Assembly (NCBI RefSeq): GCF_024347615.1
Contig: NZ_AP025509.1
Location: 434,001 to 498,000 of the forward strand
Reading direction: 5' to 3'
DNA: 64,000 nucleotides
Source: Vibrio splendidus
GTDB taxonomy: Bacteria > Pseudomonadota > Gammaproteobacteria > Enterobacterales > Vibrionaceae
Part shown: piece after piece, positions 45,125 to 55,366 of the stretch
How the letters are laid out: each line of letters starts with the position of its first letter
How positions within the stretch are numbered: the stretch's first letter is position 1
Program-made: the position numbers and the translations under genes
Notes under the pieces: generated by a model
Told to the model about the DNA's origin: nothing
The model's input: the letters and a program-made list of their open reading frames with translations, nothing else
The model's database searches: none

Positions 45125-48004
45125 TTAGTCTTCGTAGTTGTCGATGCTTGGGCAAGAACAGATTAGGTTACGGTCGCCGTATACGTTGTCTACACGGTTA
45201 ACTGTTGGCCAGTACTTCGAGTTCTTCGTTGCTTTCGATGGGAAGCAAGCCAGTTCGCGAGAGTAAGGGCGATCCCATTCTGCGCCTGAAAGGTCAACTT
45301 GAGTGTGCGGTGCGTTCACTAGAGGGTTGTTGTCTAGTGGCCATTCACCGGCTTTCACTGCTGCCATTTCGTGACGGATTGCGATCATCGCTTCACAGAA
45401 ACGGTCTAGCTCTTCTAAATCTTCAGATTCAGTTGGCTCAACCATTAGCGTGCCTGCTACTGGGAAAGACATCGTAGGTGCGTGGAAACCGAAGTCCATT
45501 AGACGCTTAGCAATATCTTCTTCGCTGATGCCTGTGTCTTCTTTAAGCGGACGAATATCGATAATACATTCGTGCGCTACGCGGCCGTTAGTGCCACGGT
45601 AAAGAACAGGGTAGTGAGGACGTAGTTTCTCCATCACGTAGTTCGCGTTCAGAATCGCTACTTTCGTTGCGTCTGTTAGGCCAGGTTCGCCCATCATTGC
45701 GATGTAAGCCCAAGAGATCGGTAGGATTGAAGCACTACCTAGATCTGCAGCTGATACCGCGTAGTCAGAACCTTGTACACCGTTTTCGATGTGACCTGGT
45801 AGGAAAGGTGCTAGGTGCGATTTAACGCCGATAGGACCCATACCCGGACCGCCACCACCGTGTGGGATACAGAATGTTTTGTGTAGGTTCAAGTGAGATA
45901 CGTCTGAACCGATGAAGCCAGGTGAAGTTAGACCTACTTGAGCGTTCATGTTCGCGCCGTCTAGGTAAACCTGACCGCCCGCTGCGTGTACTTGTTCACA
46001 CACTTCTTTCACTTGCTCTTCGTATACGCCGTGCGTAGAAGGGTAAGTGATCATGATGCTTGATAGGTTTTCTTTGTGCTTCTCGATTTTCGCTGCTAGG
46101 TCTGTCATGTCGATGTTGCCATCTTCATCACACTTAACAACCACTACCTTCATTGAAACCATTGATGCTGTTGCAGGGTTAGTACCGTGCGCAGAGCTTG
46201 GAATCAGACAAACGTTACGGTGAGCTTCACCGCGGCTTGCGTGGTAACGTTGAATCGCGATTAGACCTGCGTATTCACCAGATGCACCAGAGTTAGGCTG
46301 TAGTGAGAAATCGTCGTAACCAGTGATTTCACATAGCTTCTCTTTTAGATCTTTCGCTAGCGCTGTGTAGCCTGCTGCTTGATCAAGAGGTGCGAATGGG
46401 TGAATTGAACCAAACTCAGGCCATGTTACTGGAATCATCTCAGCAGCAGCGTTCAGCTTCATCGTACAGCTGCCCAGTGGGATCATGCCGTGCGTTAGTG
46501 AGAAGTCTTTGTTCTCAAGCTGTTTTAGGTAACGCATCATTTGCGTTTCGCTGTGGTGCGTGTTGAATACTGGGTGAGTTAGGAACTCTGATTCACGACG
46601 GCAGTTTTCTGGAATTGCTGCAAACTCGTTTGATGCAATGTCAGAAGATAGTGCTTGAACGTCTTCTTTAACGTCGAAGATTGCGAACAGTGCGTTCACG
46701 TCGTCGATCGTTGTTGTTTCATCTAAGCTGATACCGATCTTGCCAACAAGTCGACGAAGGTTGATGTCTGCTGCTTGTGCTTTCGCGTACAGTGCATCTG
46801 TCTTCTCTTCAGAGTTGATTGTGATGGTATCAAAGAAGCTGTTGTTTGTTAGCTCGTAACCCGCTTTAGTCAAGCCAGCAGCTAGGATAGCTGTCATGTG
46901 GTGTGTACGACGAGCAATAGTACGTAGGCCTTCTGCACCGTGGTAAACCGCGTAGAAAGACGCCATGTTTGCTAGAAGTGCTTGAGCTGTACAGATGTTC
47001 GATGTCGCTTTCTCGCGGCGGATGTGTTGCTCACGAGTTTGCATTGCCATACGTAGTGCTTGGTTACCGTGCGTATCGATAGATACACCAATTACACGAC
47101 CTGGCATTGTACGCTTATGCTTTTCACGAGTACCCATGAATGCAGCGTGTGGACCGCCGTAACCCATAGGAACGCCGAAACGTTGCGCTGAACCGATGAC
47201 TACGTCTGCGCCCATTTCGCCAGCAGGCTTAAGTAGAGCAGAAGCAAGTAGGTCAGTAGCCACTGTAACCAGTGTTTTGTTAGCTTGAGCTTTCGCAATG
47301 ATGTCTGTTAGGTCACGCACTTCACCCGTTGTACTCGGGTATTGAAGAAGCGCACCAAATACGTCTTGCTCTGGAAGTGTTTCAAGAGCACCAACCATTA
47401 CTTCAAAACCGATGTACTCAGCACGAGTTTTAACAACTTCTAGTGTTTGAGGGTGAACATCGTCAGCAACGAAGAATACTTTGCTCTTGCTTTTGCCAGC
47501 ACGCTTACACAGTGTCATTGCTTCGCCAGCCGCTGTCGCTTCATCAAGAAGGGATGCGTTCGCGATTTCCATACCGGTTAGGTCCATTACCATTTGTTGG
47601 TAATTGAGTAGAGCTTCAAGGCGACCTTGAGAAATCTCTGGTTGGTATGGTGTGTAAGCTGTGTACCAGCCTGGGTTCTCTAAAACGTTACGTAGAATAA
47701 CGTTTGGAGTGAATGTGTTGTAGTAGCCTTGGCCAATGAAAGTACGTTTCACTTGGTTTAGGTTAGCGATCTCTTTAAGAGAGGTCAGCATGTCCATTTC
47801 GCTCAGTGGCGCAGCAAGTGTCATTGGTTTTTCAAGACGGATTTGTGCAGGAACCGTTTCGTCGATCAGAGCGTCTAAGCTAGTCGCGTTGATCGCATCA
47901 AGCATTTTTTGCTGGTCTGCTTTATTAGGGCCGTTATGACGAGCAACAAACTCGTTTTGAGTACCCAAGTCTTTTAGTAATTGGCTTTGAAGTAATTCAG
48001 TCAT
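45125..48004 (-). CDS. gcvP: glycine dehydrogenase (decarboxylating), P-protein of glycine cleavage, 959 aa
   Basis: PLP enzyme that decarboxylates glycine and passes the aminomethyl group to lipoyl-GcvH. Starts ...[11 protein letters not shown] lysine is Lys709 in [18 protein letters not shown]; glycine-rich loop after it is complete. Length equals the family (~957). It follows gcvH with an 88-bp gap holding a stable hairpin. Ends in a strong terminator. Confidence 0.97.
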   Translation of the reverse strand: MTELLQSQLLKDLGTQNEFVARHNGPNKADQQKMLDAINATSLDALIDETVPAQIRLEKPMTLAAPLSEMDMLTSLKEIANLNQVKRTFIGQGYYNTFTPNVILRNVLENPGWYTAYTPYQPEISQGRLEALLNYQQMVMDLTGMEIANASLLDEATAAGEAMTLCKRAGKSKSKVFFVADDVHPQTLEVVKTRAEYIGFEVMVGALETLPEQDVFGALLQYPSTTGEVRDLTDIIAKAQANKTLVTVATDLLASALLKPAGEMGADVVIGSAQRFGVPMGYGGPHAAFMGTREKHKRTMPGRVIGVSIDTHGNQALRMAMQTREQHIRREKATSNICTAQALLANMASFYAVYHGAEGLRTIARRTHHMTAILAAGLTKAGYELTNNSFFDTITINSEEKTDALYAKAQAADINLRRLVGKIGISLDETTTIDDVNALFAIFDVKEDVQALSSDIASNEFAAIPENCRRESEFLTHPVFNTHHSETQMMRYLKQLENKDFSLTHGMIPLGSCTMKLNAAAEMIPVTWPEFGSIHPFAPLDQAAGYTALAKDLKEKLCEITGYDDFSLQPNSGASGEYAGLIAIQRYHASRGEAHRNVCLIPSSAHGTNPATASMVSMKVVVVKCDEDGNIDMTDLAAKIEKHKENLSSIMITYPSTHGVYEEQVKEVCEQVHAAGGQVYLDGANMNAQVGLTSPGFIGSDVSHLNLHKTFCIPHGGGGPGMGPIGVKSHLAPFLPGHIENGVQGSDYAVSAADLGSASILPISWAYIAMMGEPGLTDATKVAILNANYVMEKLRPHYPVLYRGTNGRVAHECIIDIRPLKEDTGISEEDIAKRLMDFGFHAPTMSFPVAGTLMVEPTESEDLEELDRFCEAMIAIRHEMAAVKAGEWPLDNNPLVNAPHTQVDLSGAEWDRPYSRELACFPSKATKNSKYWPTVNRVDNVYGDRNLICSCPSIDNYED

Positions 48005-48051
48005 GATATGTTCTACTTTCTCTTTGGAGCCGTGAGCTAGCCCCTAAAATT

Positions 48052-48073
48052 AAGCTGCTCCAAAGAGCAGCTT
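48052..48073 (-). promoter_or_regulatory. intercistronic hairpin between gcvH and gcvP
   Basis: AAGCTGCTC and GAGCAGCTT form a perfect 9-bp stem with a 4-base loop, in the 88-bp gap. On the minus strand it is followed by AATTTTAG. It may act as a partial terminator, a processing site or a stabiliser, and set the GcvH to GcvP ratio. Confidence 0.6.
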
Positions 48074-48092
48074 TATCGTAATGAGGAACCTA

Positions 48093-48473
48093 TTAGTCTT
48101 CTTCGATAGAGCTTAGGTATTCTTCCGCATCTTTAAGGTTGTTTAGTTCAGACGCATCAGACATCTTCACTTTAACAATCCAACCACCTTCATAAGATTC
48201 TTCGTTAATTAACTCTGGGCTATCTTCTAATTCTTCGTTGATTTCTACGATTTCGCCAGAGATTGGTGCGTAGATATCAGAAGCTGCTTTCACTGATTCA
48301 ACTAGAGAGAAGCTTTCGCCAGCTTCGATTTCGTCTCCAGTGTCAGGCAGGTCAACAAACACAACGTCACCTAGCATCTCTTGAGCATGCTCAGAAATAC
48401 CGATTGTTACAGTACCGTCACCGTTGTCTTTTACCCACTCGTGGCTGTCTGCAAACTTTAGTGTATTGTCCAT
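48093..48473 (-). CDS. gcvH: glycine cleavage system H protein, 126 aa
   Basis: Lipoyl carrier protein of the glycine cleavage system. Lipoylated lysine is Lys62 in [22 protein letters not shown] near the N-terminus. Length typical (~129). The start has GGAGAATAAGC ahead. Sits between glyA and gcvP in the same direction. Confidence 0.97.
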   Translation of the reverse strand: MDNTLKFADSHEWVKDNGDGTVTIGISEHAQEMLGDVVFVDLPDTGDEIEAGESFSLVESVKAASDIYAPISGEIVEINEELEDSPELINEESYEGGWIVKVKMSDASELNNLKDAEEYLSSIEED

Positions 48474-48524
48474 TGCTTATTCTCCAAAAATTTATGAGGT
48501 TTTAATTTAAATCTTAAAAACGGT

Positions 48525-49817
48525 TTAACGATAAAGAGGGAAGCGTTTGCAAAGCTCTTTAACTTGCTTGCGAACACGTTGCTCAACTTCAGCGTTGCCT
48601 TCAGGGCTCTCAACTAAGCCATCAAGTACATCGCCGATCCATTCACCGATAAGTTTGAATTCTTCAGTGCCAAAACCACGACTGGTTCCAGCTGGCGTAC
48701 CTAAACGAATACCCGAAGTAATCATAGGCTTCTCTGTGTCGAATGGTATGCCATTTTTGTTACATGTGATCCCTGCACGCTCTAATGCTTCTTCAGTTAC
48801 GTTACCTTTCAAGCCCTTAGGACGAAGGTCAACCAGCATTAGGTGTGTGTCAGTACCGCCAGTCACAATGTCACAACCGCGAGTTTGCAACACTTCAGCA
48901 AGAACTTTTGCGTTATCGATCACTGAATCAATATAAGTATTAAATTCTGGGCCAAGTGCTTCGCCAAACGCCACTGCTTTAGCCGCGATAACGTGCATTA
49001 GTGGGCCGCCTTGAAGGCCAGGGAACACTGCAGAGTTGATCTTTTTGTTGATGTCTTCGTGATTCGTAAGAATCATACCGCCGCGTGGGCCACGAAGTGT
49101 TTTGTGCGTTGTTGTAGTAACAACGTGTGCGTGTGGTAGTGGGCTAGGGTGAGCACCTGTCGCGATAAGACCCGCGATGTGTGCCATATCGACCATTAGG
49201 ATAGCGCCAACTTCGTCAGCGATTTCACGGAACTTAGCGAAATCAATAACACGTGGGATAGCACTACCACCAGCAATAATCATTTTAGGTTGGCTTTCGA
49301 TTGCTAAAGCGCGAACCGCTTCGTAATCAATTTCAAGTGTGTCGCGGTCTACGCCATATTGAACGGCGTTGAACCATTTACCAGACATTGCAGGGCGTGC
49401 ACCGTGTGTAAGGTGGCCACCAGCGTCAAGAGACATACCTAGGATAGTGTCGCCAGGTTGAAGTAGCGCAAGTTTAACTGCACCGTTTGCTTGAGCGCCA
49501 GAGTGAGGCTGTACGTTTACGTATTCACATTTGAACAGCTGTTTAGCGCGTTCAATCGCGATAGCTTCAACGGTATCTACGTGCTCACAACCACCGTAGT
49601 AACGACGGCCTGGGTAGCCTTCTGCGTATTTGTTGGTTAGGCAAGTGCCTTGAGCTTGCATTACTGCTTTAGAAACGATGTTCTCAGAAGCAATAAGTTC
49701 GATTTGTTCGTTTTGACGAGTGTTCTCTGCTTGGATGCCAGCAAATACTGCGTCGTCAGTACCAGATAGGTTCGTAGTGAAAAAACTGTCTAAGCTATGG
49801 TTTTGGTAAGCGTTCAT
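48525..49817 (-). CDS. glyA: serine hydroxymethyltransferase, 430 aa
   Basis: PLP enzyme interconverting serine and glycine with methylene-THF. PLP lysine Lys239 in [23 protein letters not shown] and [16 protein letters not shown] in the N-terminal half. First gene of glyA-gcvH-gcvP. A degenerate PurR-like box lies ~70-85 bp upstream. Being clustered with gcv genes rather than standing alone, this is probably the second glyA of a vibrio. Confidence 0.95.
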   Translation of the reverse strand: MNAYQNHSLDSFFTTNLSGTDDAVFAGIQAENTRQNEQIELIASENIVSKAVMQAQGTCLTNKYAEGYPGRRYYGGCEHVDTVEAIAIERAKQLFKCEYVNVQPHSGAQANGAVKLALLQPGDTILGMSLDAGGHLTHGARPAMSGKWFNAVQYGVDRDTLEIDYEAVRALAIESQPKMIIAGGSAIPRVIDFAKFREIADEVGAILMVDMAHIAGLIATGAHPSPLPHAHVVTTTTHKTLRGPRGGMILTNHEDINKKINSAVFPGLQGGPLMHVIAAKAVAFGEALGPEFNTYIDSVIDNAKVLAEVLQTRGCDIVTGGTDTHLMLVDLRPKGLKGNVTEEALERAGITCNKNGIPFDTEKPMITSGIRLGTPAGTSRGFGTEEFKLIGEWIGDVLDGLVESPEGNAEVEQRVRKQVKELCKRFPLYR

Positions 49818-50258
49818 TGTCGAGACCTTTCATTAAGCTAATGGTGATTATTTTTATAGTCCATTAGGTCTTACGTTGATTTCTGCATCGGTATCGTTTG
49901 CGCTATATAGGTATAGATAAACGTGAATTGCGTTATAAATATACTCTTACAGCGTCTAAGCGATCGTTGTAGGGTCAATGCAGCACGAATTGTTTCCCAA
50001 AAAGTTCGGGTAAAAAACAGCTCTTACAAATGTTAAATCTATCATTTGCTGCAAGCCGAAGTAGCATCTCTTCATCTAACAAGTCGATAACATAGCTCCG
50101 ATAAAATCAATTTTCAACAAAAATTTCCAATAGGAAACAACTTTTCTTGTTTTGCTACGGGGAGCACGCTTTATTTCTCTGTGTGCTCTTTAATCAACAA
50201 AGCGCTTCATGCAACAATGAAATTAATAGACAGGAAGCAAGAATTTAATGAGGGACCT
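49818..50258. other. divergent control region between glyA and the XRE/cupin regulator, 441 bp
   Basis: Includes the probable promoter of the glyA-gcvHP operon, a degenerate PurR-like box at 49888-49903 (TCGGTATCGTTTGCGC, clear right half CGTTTGCG), and the promoter of the regulator. I looked for a glycine riboswitch (paired glycine aptamer core) and did not see one. Confidence 0.45.
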
Positions 50259-50882
50259 ATGTCAGAAGACATTTATGATGAGTACCCATCTTTAACGTTG
50301 GCGAAGGAAACGTTAGACCAGAATATCGAACCACTTAGGCTTGGCCAGCGTATTAAAGATATCCGCGGCAAGCTTGGGATTACGTTAGAAGAAGCGAGCC
50401 AACGTACTGGTTTAGCTCGCTCTACGCTCAGCAAAATTGAGAACGAGCAAATCTCGCCAACTTTCCAAGCGATGCAAAAACTAGCGATGGGCTTACAAAT
50501 AAATATGCCCCAACTGTTTGAGCCACCAAGGAAAAAGGTCGCAACAGGGCGTCGTGATTTAACAAAGGCCGGTCAAGGTAAACCTCACCCAACCCCAACG
50601 TACGAGCATGAACTGCTTGCAACAGAGCTGTCTAATAAGAAGATGATGCCCTTTAAGAGTCGCGTGAGAGCGCGTACTTTTGAAGAGTATAACGATTGGG
50701 TACGTCACGACGGTGAAGAGTTTTTGATGATCATCTCTGGTGATGTGATGTTCTACTCAGAATTCTACGAACCTGTGCCAATGAGTGAAGGTGATAGCAT
50801 GTATTATGATGCCAATATGGGTCACATGCTTATCTCGACCAGCGCAGAAGACGCGCTCATTTTGTGGGTGACAGCAAAATAA
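50259..50882 (+). CDS. XRE-family regulator with C-terminal cupin domain, 207 aa
   Basis: HTH of the lambda-repressor type (residues ~30-85: LGITLEEASQRTGLARSTLSKIENEQISPTFQAMQKLA) and a C-terminal cupin fold (~130-205: GEEFLMIISGDVMFYSEFYEPVPMSEGDSMYYDANMGHMLIS). I chose the ATG at 50259 with GAGGGACCT directly before it; the ORF starts 26 codons earlier. It sits between the divergent glyA-gcvHP operon and gcvT, so it is the likely regulator of glycine cleavage here, perhaps sensing glycine or serine with its cupin domain. A terminator follows. Confidence 0.85.
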   Translation: MSEDIYDEYPSLTLAKETLDQNIEPLRLGQRIKDIRGKLGITLEEASQRTGLARSTLSKIENEQISPTFQAMQKLAMGLQINMPQLFEPPRKKVATGRRDLTKAGQGKPHPTPTYEHELLATELSNKKMMPFKSRVRARTFEEYNDWVRHDGEEFLMIISGDVMFYSEFYEPVPMSEGDSMYYDANMGHMLISTSAEDALILWVTAK

Positions 50883-50951
50883 ATTAACAAAGTTGGAATT
50901 TCTTATAGTGAATGCAACCGTTTGCTATTGTTTCTAACGTTAGCCAACAGA

Positions 50952-50989
50952 CGCGATATTGATGTGATAATCATCAATATCGCGTTTTT
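50952..50989 (+). terminator. terminator after the XRE/cupin gene
   Basis: CGCGATATTGATG pairs perfectly with CATCAATATCGCG around a seven-base loop, then TTTTTG. Confidence 0.88.
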
Positions 50990-51284
50990 GTATGCATCGA
51001 AAAATTGTTTTTAAATTGTTAAATGTCACATTTTGAACTGTTTTACTATTGTTAAGGGTGTAAAACTGACTCAGGCTTGTTTATTATAGTGAACACGGTT
51101 TACTCATGTTGATTGAAGTTTACTGAAGTGAATTCTTAGAAAGTGACTTGTAGAGCTTTTGTACAGCTAACCTGATTTATCAAGCTAACGATATAAGCCT
51201 ATATAAAAGACATCACTTTTTACTATCTACTGTTTCTAAGGTTAAGACGTCAAGGTGACTAACGCGAATACGCTGAGGTGACTA

Positions 51285-51320
51285 ATGATGAGACTTATCG
51301 TTAGAGGCGACTCTAAATAG
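51285..51320 (+). CDS. possible 11-codon upstream ORF in the gcvT leader
   Basis: MMRLIVRGDSK followed by TAG, with GAGGTG five bases ahead of the first ATG. It ends 56 bases before gcvT. The same AGGTGACTAA context occurs 23 bp upstream. A leader peptide role is possible but not shown; it could be chance. Confidence 0.3.
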   Translation: MMRLIVRGDSK

Positions 51321-51376
51321 AGATATAAGCGGCAGACTCGACTTTGGACAGCCTGCAACGCTTCATGGAGAAGAAA

Positions 51377-52510
51377 ATGACTCAAGAACACGCTAATCAA
51401 GACCTACTAACAACACCACTGCATGCACTTCATGTTGAAGAGGGTGCAAAAATGGTTCCTTTCGCTGGCTACGATATGCCAGTTCAGTATCCACTAGGTG
51501 TAAAGAAAGAGCACTTACACACTCGTGATGCTGCCGGTCTTTTTGATGTTTCTCACATGGGGCAACTTCGTCTTCATGGCGCAAACGCAGCAGCTGTCTT
51601 AGAATCTTTGGTTCCTGTAGATATTATTGACCTTCCTTCTGGTAAGCAGCGCTATGCGTTCTTTACCAACGAGCAGGGCGGCATTATGGATGACCTGATG
51701 GTGGCTAACCTAGGCGATCACTTGTTTGTTGTTGTTAACGCGGCTTGTAAAACACAAGATATCGACCACCTAACTGCGCACCTTCCAGCTGACGTAGAAA
51801 TGGAAGTGATTGATGATCGCGCTCTGTTAGCACTTCAAGGCCCTAAAGCGTCTGAAGTTCTTGCTCGTTTCCAACCAAGTGTTGCAGACATGCTGTTCAT
51901 GGACGTTCAAAAAGTCGATATCGACGGCGTAGAGTGCATCGTAAGCCGCAGTGGTTATACCGGTGAAGACGGCTACGAAATCTCAGTACCGAACGATCAC
52001 GCTGAAGCACTTGCTCGTAAACTAACATCAGAAGCAGAAGTAGAGTGGATTGGCCTTGGCGCTCGTGACTCACTTCGTCTTGAGTGTGGTCTATGTTTAT
52101 ACGGTCACGACCTAGACACAACGACAACACCAGTAGAAGCTAGCCTTCTATGGGGTATTCAAAAAGTTCGTCGTACTGACGGTGAGCGTGCTGGCGGTTT
52201 CCCAGGCGCTGATATCATCCTTGAGCAAATCGCAACGAAAGATGTTCAACGTAAGCGTGTTGGTCTAGTGGGTCAAACTAAAGCACCAGTACGTGAAGGT
52301 GCTGAATTGTTCGATGCTGAAGACAACAAGATTGGCGTTGTAACGAGCGGTACTGCTGGCCCTAACGCTGGCAAGCCTGTTTCTATGGCGTACGTTCGTA
52401 CAGACCTAGCAGCAATTGGCACTGAAGTATTCGCTGACGTTCGTGGCAAGAAGCTACCAATGACAGTAGAAAAAATGCCTTTCGTACCTCAGCGTTACTA
52501 CCGTGGCTAA
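51377..52510 (+). CDS. gcvT: aminomethyltransferase, T-protein of glycine cleavage, 377 aa
   Basis: Transfers the methylene group from aminomethyl-GcvH to tetrahydrofolate, releasing ammonia. Family features: FDVSHMGQLRLHG, SRSGYTGEDGYEISVP, LGARDSLRLECGLCLYGHD. I chose the ATG at 51377 (GGAGAAGAAA ahead) over the longer ORF from 51344. It is on the opposite strand from glyA-gcvH-gcvP, separated by the XRE/cupin regulator, so the system is split between two divergent units. Confidence 0.95.
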   Translation: MTQEHANQDLLTTPLHALHVEEGAKMVPFAGYDMPVQYPLGVKKEHLHTRDAAGLFDVSHMGQLRLHGANAAAVLESLVPVDIIDLPSGKQRYAFFTNEQGGIMDDLMVANLGDHLFVVVNAACKTQDIDHLTAHLPADVEMEVIDDRALLALQGPKASEVLARFQPSVADMLFMDVQKVDIDGVECIVSRSGYTGEDGYEISVPNDHAEALARKLTSEAEVEWIGLGARDSLRLECGLCLYGHDLDTTTTPVEASLLWGIQKVRRTDGERAGGFPGADIILEQIATKDVQRKRVGLVGQTKAPVREGAELFDAEDNKIGVVTSGTAGPNAGKPVSMAYVRTDLAAIGTEVFADVRGKKLPMTVEKMPFVPQRYYRG

Positions 52511-52541
52511 TCTCTTTTAAGAGAAACCACTAAGCTAAATC

Positions 52542-52598
52542 AAAGCCTATTGTTTGCTTCTCTGTATTTGAGGGTGTTAACGGTAGGCTTTTTTGTTT
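52542..52598 (+). terminator. terminator after gcvT
   Basis: AAAGCCTA (52542-52549) pairs with TAGGCTTT (52584-52591) across a long loop, followed by TTTTG. Confidence 0.6.
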
Positions 52599-52774
52599 TT
52601 CGCAACGTATAAACTTAGGATGATTGGCTGAGATAAGTTGTCGATAAATCCGTTTATAAAATGAGAGATGTGGCCATATCGTTACAAATACTTACTATAC
52701 TCAGGGTCACGCCGTGTTATGGTGTCCACATATCATTTTTATAAATAAGTCGTAGCGGTTACAAGGAGTTAACT

Positions 52775-53836
52775 ATGAATGTGAACTATGCAGTGAGTCC
52801 GGTTCGTAAAGCCGTTTTAGGGCTTTTAGCGCCATTGATTTACACATCAAGTGTTATGGCGACAGAAAACTCGGTCGAAAGTACTCCTAATACGGGTGTT
52901 ACGCCTTATATCGTGAATGGTAGCAATGCTTCGGTCACTGAGTTTCCTTCGATGGCGAGCTTGTTCATTGATCGTATTGATTATGACGGTGTTTACTCTA
53001 CAGGCCCTTACTGTGGAGCAACAATTTTAGATCCAACGCATATTCTGACGGCAGCACACTGTATTTACGGCAATGAAGAAGGGTAGTTATTTACGGTTGT
53101 CGTTCCTCAAATTGAAGATACTTCTCAGTTTCCTAATGGGAACATCCAAAAAGCGCGAGTCTCAGAAGTTTACTATCGCAGTGACTATTCAAATGCGTTG
53201 AGTGATCTATTACGCAATGATGTTGCTATTCTTAAGCTAGAAAGCGCACTTAATATCGATTCAGTTAACGATGTGGTTAAGCGTCCTTCCGATGAGAGTT
53301 ACCGTGTTGGTGTTAATGACTTTGTTGCTGTTGGGCATGGTGATACACGTTCAGGCTTTGACGGGACAACTTTGTTGCAGAAGGCTGACCTGAATTACGT
53401 AGACAACGCTACTTGTACTTCAGCCTTTACTGACGGCTCAGCGTTAACTGATAATCAAATCTGTTTTAACGGCGATTACAGCGCATTTACCGGGCTATTT
53501 AATGGTACGTGTCAAGGCGATTCAGGCGGCCCAGTGTATTGGAAAGATGGTGCTGACTACAGACAAGTTGGTATTACCAGCTTTGGACCAGATACTTGTG
53601 GTGGTAGTGCTACTGTGACATCGGTATTCACTGAAATCCATGATTATGAAGCTTGGATAGACAGTGTGATTGCAGGAACTGAAACCGCTAAGTTTGTTTC
53701 TACTGATGCTAAGCGAACAGCTTATGTGAATGCACGTACATCGACTGGCTCTGGTAGCAGTGGCGGTAGTGTTTCATTTGGTTTGCTAGGTATGCTGATG
53801 TTGTTCGCGGGTCTTAGAAAAGCCGTGTTACGTTAG
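52775..53836 (+). pseudogene. secreted trypsin-like serine protease with GlyGly-CTERM, interrupted by an in-frame TAG
   Basis: A single frame runs from 52775 to 53836 (354 codons) with one TAG at 53084-53086 (codon 104). Signal peptide (ending VMA), propeptide and YIVNGSNAS activation region, then the catalytic triad: His95 (LTAAHC), Asp149 (RNDVAIL), Ser250 (CQGDSGGP). C-terminal glycine-serine linker, membrane helix and basic end (GLLGMLMLFAGLRKAVLR), the GlyGly-CTERM sorting signal processed by rhombosortase. Resembles the type-II-secreted Ves proteases of V. cholerae. The stop falls nine codons after the catalytic His; CAG to TAG is the simplest origin. As written no active enzyme is made. 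Confidence 0.88.
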
Positions 53837-53854
53837 AACTTCAATGTTTTGAAC

Positions 53855-53893
53855 AAGTCGACGCTGTATCTAACGATAGCGTCGACTTTTTTA
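53855..53893 (+). terminator. terminator after the serine protease
   Basis: AAGTCGACGCT pairs perfectly with AGCGTCGACTT around a 12-base loop, then TTTTATG. Confidence 0.85.
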
Positions 53894-53928
53894 TGTCTGC
53901 AGGTTTAGCTGTTTAGTCATTTACCCGC

Positions 53929-54255
53929 TTAGTTGCTTAGTTCTACAACTGCTTTACGGCTGTACCTTTCTAGAATCTCGTCCATCTCTTTTATTGCATC
54001 GTTGATGCTTTTAATACCGCCTTGCGCGACATCTTTTTCATCTTGGTTCAACGCAGAAAAAGCCTGTCTTAATTCCTTGTCTTCCAACATGTTCCCGTGC
54101 AACAACACTTCTTTGTAAGTGAGTAGCCTATGCTGTACCGCGATAATTTGATTGCGGGTATTTTCTGATTCTAATGCGTGCTTGATACAAGGAAATGCCA
54201 ATGTATAGCGATTCGCAATTTCCAATTTGACGCCTTCATTATTCGCAATTTGCAA
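53929..54255 (-). CDS. small hypothetical protein, ~108 aa
   Basis: Soluble, helical-looking, charged protein; no recognised domain. The first codon in frame is a TTG with only a weak RBS, so the N-terminus is uncertain. An AATTGCGAAT direct repeat lies at the 5' end. Divergent from the small XRE gene that follows; the two could be a pair, but there is no positive evidence of a toxin-antitoxin function. Confidence 0.45.
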   Translation of the reverse strand: MQIANNEGVKLEIANRYTLAFPCIKHALESENTRNQIIAVQHRLLTYKEVLLHGNMLEDKELRQAFSALNQDEKDVAQGGIKSINDAIKEMDEILERYSRKAVVELSN

Positions 54256-54456
54256 TTTTTCTTATTTCCCAACACTTGAATATTCAAGTTTACTAGCCTG
54301 TACGCTCGCGACCGATCTAAGTGTCAAAGTTTATGAAACGTAACGTTTTTTAATAATCGAATAATATGCCTTTAATGGCGTATGTAAACCGTTGCGAGTC
54401 AATATGGTCTGCTTCTTGCTGAAATTAGGTCATAACTGTCTATTGAGGATAAGCTT

Positions 54457-54774
54457 ATGTCACAAGAACCCATAATCATGGCGCTGATTGATCGCAGGAA
54501 GCTCGCCAATTTGTCCCAGGAAAAATTAGCCTCAAGTGCGGGAATGAGTTTAAAAACCTATCAACGAATCGAGCGTGGTGAAGCTGATATCAAAATGTCT
54601 CAGTATCGTTCGCTCACGAGGACGTTGAAAGTTACCGATTTGGATGTGGTACTGGATGTCGTTGGCGCATCACAAGCGACAGCGGAAGACGTAGCGGCGG
54701 TAAGTCGTTTACTGACTAGCGAAGAGCGCATGCTGTTAATCAAGCTGATTTTGTCGGTCAAAAAACAGCAGTAG
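54457..54774 (+). CDS. small XRE-family HTH regulator, 105 aa
   Basis: HTH at residues ~10-65 (IDRRKLANLSQEKLASSAGMSLKTYQRIERGEADIKMSQYRSL), then a short helical C-terminus. GAGGATAAGCTT precedes the ATG. No partner toxin gene is obvious; the divergent 108-aa ORF is the nearest neighbour. Confidence 0.8.
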   Translation: MSQEPIIMALIDRRKLANLSQEKLASSAGMSLKTYQRIERGEADIKMSQYRSLTRTLKVTDLDVVLDVVGASQATAEDVAAVSRLLTSEERMLLIKLILSVKKQQ

Positions 54775-54868
54775 AGTTTTGTTCTAATAGGTATCGTCTT
54801 TTCTCTAAATAAATAGAGTTAGAGCGGTTGTTTCATGGGTGACGTGTTCACTGGGTGACATGAAACAA

Positions 54869-55279
54869 TTATTCTACTCTTCCACGCAGTTGCTTGGTGG
54901 TGCTTCTTTGTTTCTTTCCTTCTAAACGTCTTTTCTGAGAGCCACGTGTCGGCTTAGTTGCTCGTCTTACTTTTTGAACTTTTGTTGCTTCCAAGATAAG
55001 TTCTTTCAAACGCACCAAAGCATCATCACGGTTTTGTTCTTGAGTTCTATACTGCTGCGCCTTAATGATAATCACGCCATCTTTAGTGATGCGGCTATCT
55101 TTGTGTGCAAGCAGTTTCTCTTTATAGAAATCTGGTAGGGTGGAGTGCTTGATGTCAAAACGCAAATGTATCGCACTTGATACTTTATTGACGTTTTGGC
55201 CGCCTGCTCCCTGTGCTCTGATCGCAGTTAACTGGAGTTCCCAGTCTTGAATCGAAACAGAGTTAGATATTTGTAACAT
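54869..55279 (-). CDS. arfB: ArfB (YaeJ)-type peptidyl-tRNA hydrolase for ribosome rescue, ~136 aa
   Basis: Carries the catalytic GGQ motif in RAQGAGGQNVNKVSSAIHLRFD and the very basic C-terminal tail (KPTRGSQKRRLEGKKQRS) that enters the empty mRNA channel of stalled ribosomes. It lacks the codon-recognition domains of release factors, and the length matches ArfB (~140). I chose the ATG at 55279 (MLQISNS); upstream in-frame ATGs exist. Divergent from the HAD gene. Confidence 0.92.
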   Translation of the reverse strand: MLQISNSVSIQDWELQLTAIRAQGAGGQNVNKVSSAIHLRFDIKHSTLPDFYKEKLLAHKDSRITKDGVIIIKAQQYRTQEQNRDDALVRLKELILEATKVQKVRRATKPTRGSQKRRLEGKKQRSTTKQLRGRVE

Positions 55280-55366
55280 AAACATCCATTTTGAACGGTA
55301 ATATGGGGTCATGATACTGAATATTGGTTATGGTATCAGTAACTTTCTCAAAGAGTGGTAGTAGTG

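Larger units (their letters stand above)
50883..51376. other. long leader/promoter region of gcvT, 494 bp
   Basis: Begins with the terminator of the regulator (50952), then AT-rich promoter DNA (to ~51240), a direct repeat AGGTGACTAA (51253-51262 and 51276-51285) and a short ORF with a strong RBS (51285-51320). No glycine riboswitch core is recognisable. Confidence 0.5.

Noticed and set aside
49818..51376. Glycine riboswitch near glyA/gcvT
   Set aside because: I looked for the conserved aptamer core in both leaders and found none.
53929..54774. Toxin-antitoxin pair (108-aa ORF and XRE protein)
   Set aside because: The genes are divergent, and the 108-aa protein has no toxin motif; not enough evidence.
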